From contig CAIQCK010000113.1 of the NCBI GenBank assembly GCA_903870275.1, forward strand, positions 1-64,000: a stretch of DNA of 64,000 bases, read 5' to 3'. Position 1 is the stretch's first letter, and each line of letters begins with the position of its first letter. The notes beneath the pieces were generated by a model that searched no databases, had not been told where the DNA came from, and was given only the letters and a program-made list of their open reading frames with translations. Below are positions 32,624-41,900 of the stretch, piece by piece. The DNA comes from an uncultured bacterium. GTDB taxonomy: Bacteria; Verrucomicrobiota; Verrucomicrobiia; CAIQCK01. The position numbers and the translations under genes were made by a program.

Positions 32624-34381
32624 TCACCGTCGGGCCGGCGCGGCGGGCGCGCCGGTTTTGTGTTTGTCGCGCAGCGCCATCCATTGCTGGAGGATGCTGA
32701 GAAGGTTCTGCACGGTCCAGTAAAGCACCAGCCCGCTCGACATGCTGTAAAACATGTACACGAACATCAGCGGCATCAACATCATCATCTTCTGCTGCGT
32801 CGGGTCGGCCGACGTGCTCGGCGTCAGTTTCTGCTGCCAGAGCGTCGTGGCGCACATCACCAGCGGCAGCGGGTTCACCGGAACCGTGCCGGCGATCATG
32901 AAAATGGTGTCGGGCTGGCTGAGGTCTTGAATCCACAGGAATTTCGCGCCCCGCAACTCGACAACGCTCCGCAGCATGTTGTAGAGCGCGATGAACACCG
33001 GTATCTGCGCCAGCAACGGCAGGCAGCCGCTCATCGGGTTGACCTTGTGCTCCTTGTAGAGCTTCATCGTCTCCTGCTGCTGCTTCTGCGGATCGTCGGG
33101 ATATTTCTCCTTGAGCTTGTCCATCAACGGCTTCAACTCCTGCATCTTCTTCATCGAGCGCGTGCTCATCGCCTGGATCGGCCAGAACAGGAGCTTGATG
33201 ATGATGGTGATGATGATGATGGCGATGCCGTAGTTGGGGATGATCTTGTAAAGGGACGTGAGGCTCCAGAGCAGCACCTCGCCGATGCGGCCGAACATGC
33301 CGAACTCCATCACCTCTTCCTGTTTGTCGCAGAGCGCGGCGAGCCGTTTGTATTCCTTCGGCCCGGCGTAAAGGCTGAACTCGCGCGTCACCGACGCGCC
33401 GGCGTCCACTTTCACGCTGTCGAACAGCAGCCAGGCGCGCGCGCCGGCCGGCGGCGTGCTGGACGCCGGCGTGAGCGACCGCGGCAAATCCACTTTCTGG
33501 GCGTGGAAACCGCGGGCGGACTCCTTCGGCGTCAACACCAGCGCGAAGTAGCGGTTCTTCACCGCCGCCCAATGCGCGCCAGCCGTGGCCAGCAAGTCCT
33601 TCTTCACCAGCGAACTGGCGGGAGTGTAGGTGGCTTTGGCGCGGCCCGTCAGGCTGAGAGGACCGCCGTCCCAGAAATCGGCGTTCACGAACGTCGCGTC
33701 ATCGTGCGCGTCCAACTGTCCCGCCGTGCCGACCGCCACGCCGAACGCCGGCGTTTCCACCGGCCGCGTGCCGGTGTTTTCAAACCGCAGCTTGCACGTC
33801 AACCCGTAGTCGCCGGCCAGCGCAATCTCCTTCACGATGCGCAAGCCGCCCGCCGTGTCGCTCGTGAACACCGCGCGATCCGGCGCGCTTTCAGTCAACG
33901 TGAAGACCGCATTACTGTCCGCGCCCAGCCACGCCAACGGCGCGATGAAGTCGTTGGTCCCTTTCACCGAGCCGCCCGTCAGCGCAAAAACCGGCTCCGT
34001 CGCAAAACGGTTGAGCGTCACCAATTCCGGACTCTTGAGGCTGACCTTCCACGCCTTCAGCAACACGTCGCGGATGCCGCCGCCGTAGGTGGTCAGTTCC
34101 GCGCGAAGCAGTTTGTTTTCCAGCGTGACGACCTTCTCCGGCGACCGCGGCGCAGCCAGCGCGGGCGGCGGCGTGGTGGAAACCGTCGCGGGCGGCGGAG
34201 CCGGAGCCGCTTTCATCTCCAACGGTGTCGCGGCGGTTGAAACGGCGTTGGTGGCCGTGCCGGCTTTTGCCGCGTGACCCTTGCCCGGCGGCGGCGGTGG
34301 CCAGAAATGATCCACCGCCATCTGCCAGCCAAAAAGGAGGGAGAAGCAAACGGCGACGATGATAAGAGTTTTCTTGTCCAT
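32624..34381 (-). CDS. yidC: Membrane protein insertase YidC
   Basis: A 585-aa insertase with an N-terminal membrane anchor ('KTLIIVAVCFSLLFGWQMA'), a large periplasmic beta domain (Pro/Ala-rich linker then about residues 80-340) and the conserved C-terminal bundle of about five helices, including 'NYGIAIIIITIIIKLLFWP', 'GCLPLLAQIPVFIALYNMLR' and the final 'SSGLVLYWTVQNLLSILQQ'. It inserts membrane proteins in Sec-dependent and independent ways. Typical Gram-negative length. It abuts yidD with no gap and precedes jag by 4 bases. Confidence 0.95.
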   Translation of the reverse strand: MDKKTLIIVAVCFSLLFGWQMAVDHFWPPPPPGKGHAAKAGTATNAVSTAATPLEMKAAPAPPPATVSTTPPPALAAPRSPEKVVTLENKLLRAELTTYGGGIRDVLLKAWKVSLKSPELVTLNRFATEPVFALTGGSVKGTNDFIAPLAWLGADSNAVFTLTESAPDRAVFTSDTAGGLRIVKEIALAGDYGLTCKLRFENTGTRPVETPAFGVAVGTAGQLDAHDDATFVNADFWDGGPLSLTGRAKATYTPASSLVKKDLLATAGAHWAAVKNRYFALVLTPKESARGFHAQKVDLPRSLTPASSTPPAGARAWLLFDSVKVDAGASVTREFSLYAGPKEYKRLAALCDKQEEVMEFGMFGRIGEVLLWSLTSLYKIIPNYGIAIIIITIIIKLLFWPIQAMSTRSMKKMQELKPLMDKLKEKYPDDPQKQQQETMKLYKEHKVNPMSGCLPLLAQIPVFIALYNMLRSVVELRGAKFLWIQDLSQPDTIFMIAGTVPVNPLPLVMCATTLWQQKLTPSTSADPTQQKMMMLMPLMFVYMFYSMSSGLVLYWTVQNLLSILQQWMALRDKHKTGAPAAPARR

Positions 34382-34672
34382 TCAGCCTCGCGACGGACGG
34401 CGGTGGAGTTCGTGATGCGTGATTCGTGATGCGTCGAAAGCCGGCGCCGGGTCGTAACCGTGGCCGCCCCACGGATGGCAGCGCGCCAACCGCCTCGCCG
34501 CGAGCCACAGCCCGCGCGCAGCGCCGTGCGCGCGCAACGCGTCCATGGCGTATTGCGAACAGGTCGGCGTAAAGCGGCAGCCCGACGCCGCCGGCAACAA
34601 CGTGTGCAACGCCGGTGACACGACGATCTGGTAAACCCGCAATAATTTGATCAGGACCCAACTCATTTTCAA
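34382..34672 (-). CDS. yidD: YidD membrane protein insertion efficiency factor
   Basis: A 96-aa protein with the YidD motif 'GCRFTPTCSQYAMDALRAHG' and an N-terminal hydrophobic part ('IKLLRVYQIVVSPALH'), plus 'RCHPWGGHGYDPAP'. YidD helps membrane-protein insertion next to YidC. The last 17 residues after 'DPAPAF' are encoded by a GTGATGCGTGATTCG-type direct repeat, also seen in spacer DNA elsewhere, and look like a repeat-derived tail. Confidence 0.92.
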   Translation of the reverse strand: MKMSWVLIKLLRVYQIVVSPALHTLLPAASGCRFTPTCSQYAMDALRAHGAARGLWLAARRLARCHPWGGHGYDPAPAFDASRITHHELHRRPSRG

Positions 34673-34715
34673 ACACGCACGACCTATGACGAGCTACCCA
34701 TATACTAACCGCAAA

Positions 34716-35072
34716 TCACGTTTTCTTCACTGCGTCCGCCACTTTCAACAACCGCAACAACTCCTCCTGCACGTCCTGCATCGCGCAGCCAGCCATGCCG
34801 TGCCGCACGACCACGACCACGTCGCAAGACTCCACAAGTTGTTCCTGCATCAACCGCCACGCCTCCCGCACAATGCGGCGGGCGCGGTTCCGCGCGACGG
34901 CGCCGCCAAACTTGCGGCTGGTGACCACGCCGAGCCGGCGGCCCGGCAGGTCCTGCGCCCGCAGCACGTTCAGCAGCATCAAGCGGCCTGTCAGCCTGCG
35001 CCCTTCGGCGCGCGCGCGACGGAAATCCGTGCCGTGCTGCAGCCGCTCCTGCTTGCGGAGCGTGCGTTTCAC
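34716..35072 (-). CDS. rnpA: Ribonuclease P protein component
   Basis: A 118-aa basic protein with the RnpA signature 'RKFGGAVARNRARRIVREAWR' (split), N-terminal 'LRKQERLQHGTDFRRA' and 'VVVVRHGMAG'. It assists the RNA subunit in tRNA 5' processing. The position between rpmH and yidD is canonical. The RNase P RNA is not in this window. Confidence 0.95.
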   Translation of the reverse strand: MKRTLRKQERLQHGTDFRRARAEGRRLTGRLMLLNVLRAQDLPGRRLGVVTSRKFGGAVARNRARRIVREAWRLMQEQLVESCDVVVVVRHGMAGCAMQDVQEELLRLLKVADAVKKT

Positions 35073-35077
35073 GCGGC

Positions 35078-35215
35078 TCAGACCGGTGTCAGGCGTTTGC
35101 GGCCCTTGCGGCGCCGGCGGTTCAAGGTCGCGCGACCGGCCTTGGTGCGCGTCTTGGCCAGGAAGCCGTGCTTGCGCACGCGCCGGAGGCGATGAGGCTG
35201 AAAGGTTCGTTTCAT
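35078..35215 (-). CDS. rpmH: Ribosomal protein bL34
   Basis: A 45-aa protein starting 'MKRTFQPHRLRRVRKHGF' and rich in Arg/Lys ('NRRRRKGRKRLTPV'). The ATG at 35215 gives the exact bL34 length; longer in-frame starts extend into the divergent glycosylase. First gene of rpmH-rnpA-yidD-yidC-jag; dnaA, often its upstream neighbour, is not here. Confidence 0.95.
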   Translation of the reverse strand: MKRTFQPHRLRRVRKHGFLAKTRTKAGRATLNRRRRKGRKRLTPV

Positions 35216-35332
35216 AGTTTGTTCCAACGTTTCCGATAAAAGCCCGCGCATCATACTGGCAGACCCGCCCTTGTCAAGGCCACCGGACGGCTTCGGCTTG
35301 CCTGCGCCCGGTGGCACCCCTAGAGTGCGGAC

Positions 35333-36205
35333 GTGGAATATGTCGTGCGCGATTTTCATCTCGGCCACACCCTGGAGTGCGGCCAAGCGTTCCGCTGGCG
35401 GCCGGCCGGCCATGGCTACGAGGGCGTCGTCGACCGGGCGGTCGTTCGCGCCGCCCAGACGGGCGACAAACTGACGCTCGACGGCGCGCCAGCCGAAGCA
35501 CTGGCGCATTATTTTCAACTTCACGAAGACCTCGCCTCCATCGTCCGCGCTTTCCCTGCCGACGAACACCTGCGGCGCGCCGTGGCGTTCGGCAGCGGCA
35601 TGCGGCTGCTGCGGCAGGAACCCTGGGAATGTCTCGCCTCGTTCATCTGTTCGTCTGCCAAGCAGTTCGTCCAGATTTGCCAGGTCGTGGACAACCTCTG
35701 CCGCGTCCTCGGCGAGCCGTTCGAGGCGGGCGGACGCGCCGTGTTCGCGTTTCCATCGGCCCCGGCCGTGGCGCGGGCGACGCATGAACAACTTCGGTCG
35801 TGCAAGATGGGTTTCCGCGCCAAAAACCTGCTCGCCGCGGCGCGGCTGGTGGATTCGGGCCAGGTGCGGCTCGATGCGATTGCCGCAATGGATTATCCGC
35901 GCGCGGTCGAGGAGCTGACCAAACTGCCCGGCGTCGGCCCGAAGGTGGCCGATTGCGCGCTGCTGTTCGGCTGGGGCCGGCAGGAGGCGTTTCCGGTGGA
36001 CGTCTGGATCGAGCGCGCGCTGCGGCGGTTGTATTTCGCCGGCCAGCGGCGCGTGACGCGGCGGTGTTTGATGGAGTTTCGGCAAAGTTATTTCGGCCGT
36101 TACGCCGGCTACGCGCAGCAATACCTGTTCCATTACGTTCGAAACAACCCGCAAGTTCTCGAAACCGGTGTCGTGCGCGGCCGGCGGCCTACCGGCTCCG
36201 CGTAG
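35333..36205 (+). CDS. 8-oxoguanine DNA glycosylase (OGG1-like HhH-GPD enzyme)
   Basis: A 290-aa protein. The N-terminal domain has 'LECGQAFRW', the middle has the helical bundle 'EPWECLASFICSS', and the C-terminal HhH-GPD motif is 'LPGVGPKVADCALLFG' with Lys204 as nucleophile and 'PVDVWIERAL' with Asp223. This is the OGG1 pattern; it excises oxidised guanine and has AP-lyase chemistry. Bacterial OGG1-type enzymes are less common than Fpg. The GTG start is chosen. Divergent from rpmH. Confidence 0.9.
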   Translation: MEYVVRDFHLGHTLECGQAFRWRPAGHGYEGVVDRAVVRAAQTGDKLTLDGAPAEALAHYFQLHEDLASIVRAFPADEHLRRAVAFGSGMRLLRQEPWECLASFICSSAKQFVQICQVVDNLCRVLGEPFEAGGRAVFAFPSAPAVARATHEQLRSCKMGFRAKNLLAAARLVDSGQVRLDAIAAMDYPRAVEELTKLPGVGPKVADCALLFGWGRQEAFPVDVWIERALRRLYFAGQRRVTRRCLMEFRQSYFGRYAGYAQQYLFHYVRNNPQVLETGVVRGRRPTGSA

Positions 36206-37136
36206 AAACCGGCGCCTGCGGTTGCTTTCGTTCGCCGCCGGGGCCGAAATCGAAACCGACGACCAGCCACGCCTCGATGCGCGGCGAATCCTCCGTCACG
36301 CCGAACAGCGGCACGAGGTCCACGTGGATGTTGTGCGTCGGCCGCCATTGCAGGCTCGGCCCGATGTCGGCTTCGATGGGCGCCGGGCTGCGGTTGCCGT
36401 CCACGGTTTCGCTTTCGAGCTTCATTTCAAAACCGACGCTGAACTTTCCGTCGATCACCGTGTAGCTGATGCCCTGGCTGACGCCATACTCGGTGGTGCG
36501 CGAGGCGCCAACCTCCTGTTCGTAAATCAGGTTCAGCCCCCAGTGCCAGCGCGGCGCGATCTCCTCGCCGAACAGCAATTTCAGTTCATACCGGTCTGCG
36601 CCGAGCGTGCGGTCGCGGAACGTCCACTCGGCGTAAATCGTCGGGTTGAGCGGGATTTTTCCCCAGTCGGCCAGCGCCCAGCGCAATTCGGTTGAGATGC
36701 TGTCGTGCTGCACCTTGCCGGTCGTGTCGCGGATCCAGTTTTCATACATGTCGAACTGGAACCGGTGCGGCAGGCCCAGTTCCACTTCTTCCTGAAAGAG
36801 ATAGTTCGGCGCCTGGCCGCGCGGGAACTGCGATTTCACCCACTGCTCCACGCCAACGTCCCACGGCTGTTGCTGGAGGTAAACGCGGGTCGTCGGGAAC
36901 CGCCGCTGCGTCGTCCACTCCGGCTGTTGATACGGCCCGACCGGCGCTTCTTCATTGAGCCGCTCCGATTCCTTTGCCACATGCACGGCTGACGGCTGGT
37001 CGGCATTCGCCGGCAACTCCGTCATGCTGCTCGGCTCCGCGCCCATGCCGCCGTCCGGTGCCATCAAAGCCAGCGCCGCCAACCCTGCAATCCACGGTTG
37101 CGATAAAACCAGTTTCTTCGTCAGAGTTTGCGCCAT
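36189..37136 (-). CDS. Outer-membrane beta-barrel-like protein
   Basis: A 315-aa protein with a signal peptide ('QPWIAGLAALALMAPDGGMGA') and alternating strands with aromatic girdles ('FQFDMYENWIRDTTGKVQHD', 'NPTIYAEWTFRD', 'ELKLLFGEEIAPRWHWGLNL') ending in 'AWLVVGFDFGPG'. It probably forms a transmembrane barrel; the function is unknown. The ATG at 37136 has AGGA eight bases upstream. It overlaps the end of the convergent glycosylase gene by 17 bases. Confidence 0.6.
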   Translation of the reverse strand: MAQTLTKKLVLSQPWIAGLAALALMAPDGGMGAEPSSMTELPANADQPSAVHVAKESERLNEEAPVGPYQQPEWTTQRRFPTTRVYLQQQPWDVGVEQWVKSQFPRGQAPNYLFQEEVELGLPHRFQFDMYENWIRDTTGKVQHDSISTELRWALADWGKIPLNPTIYAEWTFRDRTLGADRYELKLLFGEEIAPRWHWGLNLIYEQEVGASRTTEYGVSQGISYTVIDGKFSVGFEMKLESETVDGNRSPAPIEADIGPSLQWRPTHNIHVDLVPLFGVTEDSPRIEAWLVVGFDFGPGGERKQPQAPVSTRSR

Positions 37137-37295
37137 TTCCTTATTCCTGTTTTTTCCTTCGCCGTCGCGCGCCAACCGGCGACAACGCTTCTTACCCTCT
37201 TAGTGGCTGCAAACAGGAAAAAGTTACTCGGAAAAATGCGCGCGAGGCATTTCCCGCCGTCGGGGGCGCCACGTGAGACAGTGGCATCGCTCCGG

Positions 37296-38687
37296 CTAAG
37301 TTCGTTCCAACAGTTCTTTCACCACGGCGAGCAGACGGCCGCTGACGGCAGCGACGTCGCCCTCGCCATCCACTTCCGCCAGCAATCCGGCGCGCTGGTA
37401 ATAGACGATGAGCGGCTCGGTTTGCTTGTGGAACGTCTTGAGCCGCGCGCGCACGGTGTCCGGCTTGTCGTCGTCGCGCTGGTAAAGTTCGCCGCCGCAC
37501 TTGTCGCACACGCCGGCGCGGGCGGGCGGCTTGAAGAGCAGGTGATAGGGCGTCTGGCAGGCGCGGCAAATCCAGCGTCCCGACAGCCGCTCGACGAGCT
37601 TGGCGTCGGCAACACGAATGTAAAGCACGCGGGCGAGTGGCCGGTCCAGTTTGGCGAGCATTTCGGTGAGCCCCACCGCCTGCGGCAGGGTGCGCGGGAA
37701 GCCGTCGAGCAAAAACCCGCGTTCCTGCTCCACGCGCGCCAGCCGTTCCTCGACCATCGCCTCGGTGATGTCGTCGGGTACGAGTTCGCCCCAGTCCATG
37801 TAGGTCTTGGCCAGTTGGCCGAGGCGCGTTCCGGTTCTCAGGTTTTCGCGGAACAAGTCGCCGGAGGCCACGTGACAGAGATGGAACTCGCGTTCCAGGT
37901 TTTCGGCCTGCGTGCCTTTGCCGGAGCCGGGAGCGCCGAGCAAAACCAGATTCGGCGCGTGTTGGGGCTCGGGCGCGGACGGCGGCGCGGGATGGAGGCG
38001 CGCGACTTCCGTGCGCGTGGCGGCGCGGGCCTCGCGGCGGCGCGCGGCATCGAGGAGCGCGACAAGGGCGTCGTGGACTTTTTCGACGGAGCCGCTGGCG
38101 TCCGCCAAATGCAACCGACCGCCCGGTTGATAATACTCCAGCACCGAGCCGGTGCGGCGGCGGAACACCTTCAAACGCGCGAGCGCCCTTTCGGTGTGAT
38201 CGTCGGGGCGCTGATGCAACTCGCCGCCGCAAACATCACACTCGCCGGCCCGGATGGGCGGCCTCGTTTGCGCGTGGTAGGGCGTGTGGCAGCGCCGGCA
38301 GATGAGCCGACCGCCGAGCCGTTTCAACACGTCCTTTTCGCCAAGTTTCAGGTAGATCACCGCATCCAGGCGGCGGCTGGACCGTTTGAACAAGTCGTCA
38401 AGGAACGCGGCTTGTTCCGGTGTGCGCGGGAAACCGTCCAGGAGAATCCCCTGGGCCTGCGGGATCGTTTGCAGCCGCTCCTCGATCATCGCGTCAACCA
38501 CCTCGTCCGGCACCAACTCGCAACGGTCCATGTATTGGCGGGCGAGCAAGCCGGACGCGGTCCGCGCTTCGAGGTTGTTGCGAAGCAGGTCGCCGATGGA
38601 GAAATGCCGCAGGCCGAAACGCGAGCAGAGCTTCGCTGCCTGCGTTCCTTTGCCGGCGCCGGAAGGGCCGAGCAGAGCGATATTCAT
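37296..38687 (-). CDS. Fused tandem adenylate kinase (two complete AK domains)
   Basis: A 463-aa protein about twice the normal adenylate kinase size. Domain 1 (about 1-215): P-loop 'GPSGAGKGTQ', 'LLDGFPRT', zinc LID cysteines at 130, 133, 150 and 153. Domain 2 (about 246-463): P-loop 'GAPGSGKGTQ', 'LLDGFPRT', zinc LID cysteines at 374, 377, 394 and 397. A Pro/Ala linker joins them. Both keep the Walker A lysine, so both may interconvert ATP+AMP and 2 ADP. No separate adk is in the window. Confidence 0.9.
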   Translation of the reverse strand: MNIALLGPSGAGKGTQAAKLCSRFGLRHFSIGDLLRNNLEARTASGLLARQYMDRCELVPDEVVDAMIEERLQTIPQAQGILLDGFPRTPEQAAFLDDLFKRSSRRLDAVIYLKLGEKDVLKRLGGRLICRRCHTPYHAQTRPPIRAGECDVCGGELHQRPDDHTERALARLKVFRRRTGSVLEYYQPGGRLHLADASGSVEKVHDALVALLDAARRREARAATRTEVARLHPAPPSAPEPQHAPNLVLLGAPGSGKGTQAENLEREFHLCHVASGDLFRENLRTGTRLGQLAKTYMDWGELVPDDITEAMVEERLARVEQERGFLLDGFPRTLPQAVGLTEMLAKLDRPLARVLYIRVADAKLVERLSGRWICRACQTPYHLLFKPPARAGVCDKCGGELYQRDDDKPDTVRARLKTFHKQTEPLIVYYQRAGLLAEVDGEGDVAAVSGRLLAVVKELLERT

Positions 38688-38719
38688 AAGCCTTCACCGA
38701 AAACCGAAGCGGACCGTAA

Positions 38720-38739
38720 CGCCGGCCTTTTTGCCGGCG
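38720..38739. repeat. Short REP-like hairpin (CGCCGGC/GCCGGCG)
   Basis: Seven-base arms around a CTTTTT loop, preceded by GTAA. It resembles the GTAGCGCCGGCA unit at 32112 with one base changed in the GTAG head. It lies in the gap between the adenylate kinase gene and the large secreted-protein gene. Confidence 0.55.
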
Positions 38740-38947
38740 CCATTTCGATTCTCAGGTTCAGGATATGACAACGGAAACACGCCCGCCGTGCCAGCCAAAA
38801 CGGCGTGGCAAGGCTGCGGTTTCGCCGCAGCCGGCCAAAGCCAATGAAGCCGGTGATTTTCCCGGCGTGCAATTGGCGGGTCGGTTGCGGTAAGGTGCGC
38901 GGCAACACGCCGCCACTGTGGCGCGTGATGGACTTGGAGAATCGCAC

Positions 38948-41900
38948 GTGAACTTGCGTTTGGCTTTGTTGATTGTGACCGCGGCGTGGCTGTCGATCGG
39001 CCCGCTCCGCGGCGAGGAGATTCAGAACAGCCGCGTCGTGGTCCGGCTCGTCGGCCATGAGGGCATGTGGCTCGGCGCCGACGTGCTGGAGCGCGCCAGC
39101 GGCCGATTGATCGCGCCGCTGCGGTTGTCGTCGCGCGAGGCGATTTACGCCGACCACATGGAGACGGCGAAGCACGAGGAGGGCGGCGCCACGGTGCAAA
39201 CGGTCCGGTTTGTGAACCTGCGCGGCAGACTCGGCACCGGACTGACGCTCGGACCGCACGATTTCATCAGCGTGGCGTTGCGCGGCGAGGACCCGTATCC
39301 GCAGATCGCGTTCGATCTGACGGTGGCCACGTTCACCCAGGCAGAATGGGAGCTGTTTTTCGGCAGGCCGTGTCCGTTTCATTTCCTGACGATCACGATG
39401 CCGGAGGCGGAGGTGTGGCACCAGCGCGGCTGGCTGATGGCGACGCCGAAGAGCGACCCGTTCGTGCTCCAAAAGGACGTGGCCTACGGCGGCTCGGTGG
39501 CGAGCGAGTTTTCGCGGAACTGGAGTTACGTCTGCGCCCTGGGCGGTTCGCCGATGCCGGCCATCGGGCTGTGGGCACCGGCGGCGAAGCATTACGCCGG
39601 CCTCGTGTTTCAGGGCGCGCGCGTGACGGACAATTCGGAGCGCGAGGTGAGCACGGCGTATTGCTGGCCGCAGGCCGATGCGGGGCAATTCGTCACGCTG
39701 TGTTATCCGTATAATACAAAGAGTTACCGCAAGCTGACGTATCCGGAGCGCAGCAGCCATGCGGCGTCGCGCGCCGATTTGTTCTGGAGCCTCGATCTGC
39801 CGGACACGTCGGACCCGAACCGCTCCCTGCACGAGTTTTTCCAGCACCGCTACGCGGACCACGCGCCGCGCGTGCCGCACACGCCCAACGTCGGCTACAT
39901 GCCGGGCGCGACACGGCTGAGCGATTGGCCGCACCAGCCGCCGCCGCGGCTGCTCGTCCGCCACCCGAAAGACGACACGTTTGAAGTCGCCGGCACGGTA
40001 GAGGTTGGCGGCTGGAACTGGTATGCCGAATCGCCGGTGGAGGCGGCCTACGCGCACTACGACGCCAAGGCCTTCGCGGCGTTGAAGGAAGACCTGAGCT
40101 ACCTGATGGAGCACGCGAAGACGTTCGAGGCCGGCGGCGACAAGTGTGTCTTCTGGGAAAAACCGATCGAAGGCCGCTGGAACGACAAGTGGGGCGGCGA
40201 GCCGGTGCGCACGCTGCACAACGCCAACGGGTTCGCCGTCGGCGAGGCGATGGTGGACGTGTGGCGGCATGAGCACGAGACGAATCCCGCCGAGGCCGCG
40301 AAACTGCTGCCGTTCATTGACGGCGTCTTCAACTGGGCGAAGCATTTCGTCTGGTCGCGCAACGAATTTGCCGACGTGCCGGCCAGCCCGTTCGCCATCG
40401 GCGCAACGCTGCCGGCGGTGTTCCTGCTCGACTATCACTTCACGTTCCGCCACACGCCGGAGCGCGCCGAGCGCGCCCGCGCCGCGCTCGATCTCGCCGT
40501 GTCCATATCCTACCGCTACCTCGCCGCGTGGGCCGCCGACAACGACGTGACCGACAACGACGACCCGACGTTCCTGATGGAGCCCAACAGCGGCCAGAGC
40601 TGGGCCGGCGCGCCGTGCTCCAACGAGGTTGCGTGGTTTCTCGACGTGCTGGCGCAGGTCTATGTCCACACCGGCGACGCGCGGCTCGGCTATATGTTAC
40701 GCGGCGCGCTCGACCGTTGGAACCTGCTCTACCGCGACGCCGCGAAGCCGTCGCTGGCCGACTACGACCGCAAGGCGTTCACCGAAGGCTGGGGTGTGTA
40801 CGCCGGCTGCGGTCCCGGTGACAACAACCGCTACGAATTCGGCTGGGCCAACGACCTGATCTACGCCTGGCCGATCAGCAACGCCGTGGCGCGCGTCGTC
40901 TGCGGCGACCGGGCGGCGCTGGCGTGCGTGAAGGCGGCGGAGCGGTTTGACGTGACGGAGTATCGCAGCGGCGGAGCGGGCGGCGACAGCGCCGGCGATT
41001 TTTCATTCCGCGTCGCGAGCGAGCGGCAGGCGCCGTTCGACATCGCGTTGAGCTATCCGCAGGTGAACCTCGCCGGGAAGAAAGTCGTCGTGCAGCGCGG
41101 CGGCGAGCGGCTCGAGGGCGACGTGCGCCGTCCGCCGCAGGCGCCCGCGTCGCTTTACATCCGCGGCCTGCGCGACGGCGACACAGTTCTTGTCGGCGAG
41201 CCGAAGGCCGGCGCGCCGCCGCTGGCCATCCAGCGGTTGCTGGAATCGGACACCGCCGCGGAAGGCGGCCACGCCCAGCATGAAGAGCGCGTGTTGAAAC
41301 TCGGCCCGGCGGCCGGCGACACCGGCGACTTCGAGTTGCTGCCGCTGGAGTGTGACACGAAGCTCGACGCGGATTGGACGAAGCTCGACTCGTGGCCCGG
41401 CCTGCCGGCCGCCATCCGCTGGGCGTTCGGCGCGCCGTTCTGGATGACACCGTGGGGCGCGGCCGGCGGCACGGTCGCCCGCCGGGCGCCGGTCCATTTC
41501 CAGCACAACATTGCGGGACCGGCGACGCTGTTCCTGGCGTATGCCCCGACGCAGAAGGACGCGTGGTTCACCCTCGCGATGGATGACGGCACCACCACCA
41601 TCGTCAATGCCGAGCCGTCGCTCGTCTGGCGCCCGTGGCCGCCGATCTTCAAGCAGCGTCTCCTGCTCGCCTCCATGAACATTCCGCCGCTGCGCGCGGT
41701 CGAGACCCTCTCCGCGCGCAACGCGCTGCTCTTTGCCATGACGCTGCACCGCGGCGATCCGAAAAAAACGCTGACCGTCGCATCCGCCGCGGTGGCCACC
41801 GGCATCGAAACCTGGCGCGCTGAACTGAAGACGCAAGCCGAGATGGACGCGCTCCGGGCGGAACTGGCCAAGGTGCCGGCGGGCCGGATCGCGTTGCTGC

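Noticed and set aside
32558..34240. 560-codon plus-strand frame over yidC
   Set aside because: Arg/His-rich antisense shadow of a typical YidC.
38684..40669. 661-codon minus-strand frame over the large secreted-protein gene
   Set aside because: Low-complexity Arg/Val composition, no start signal; the plus strand has a signal peptide and an SD.
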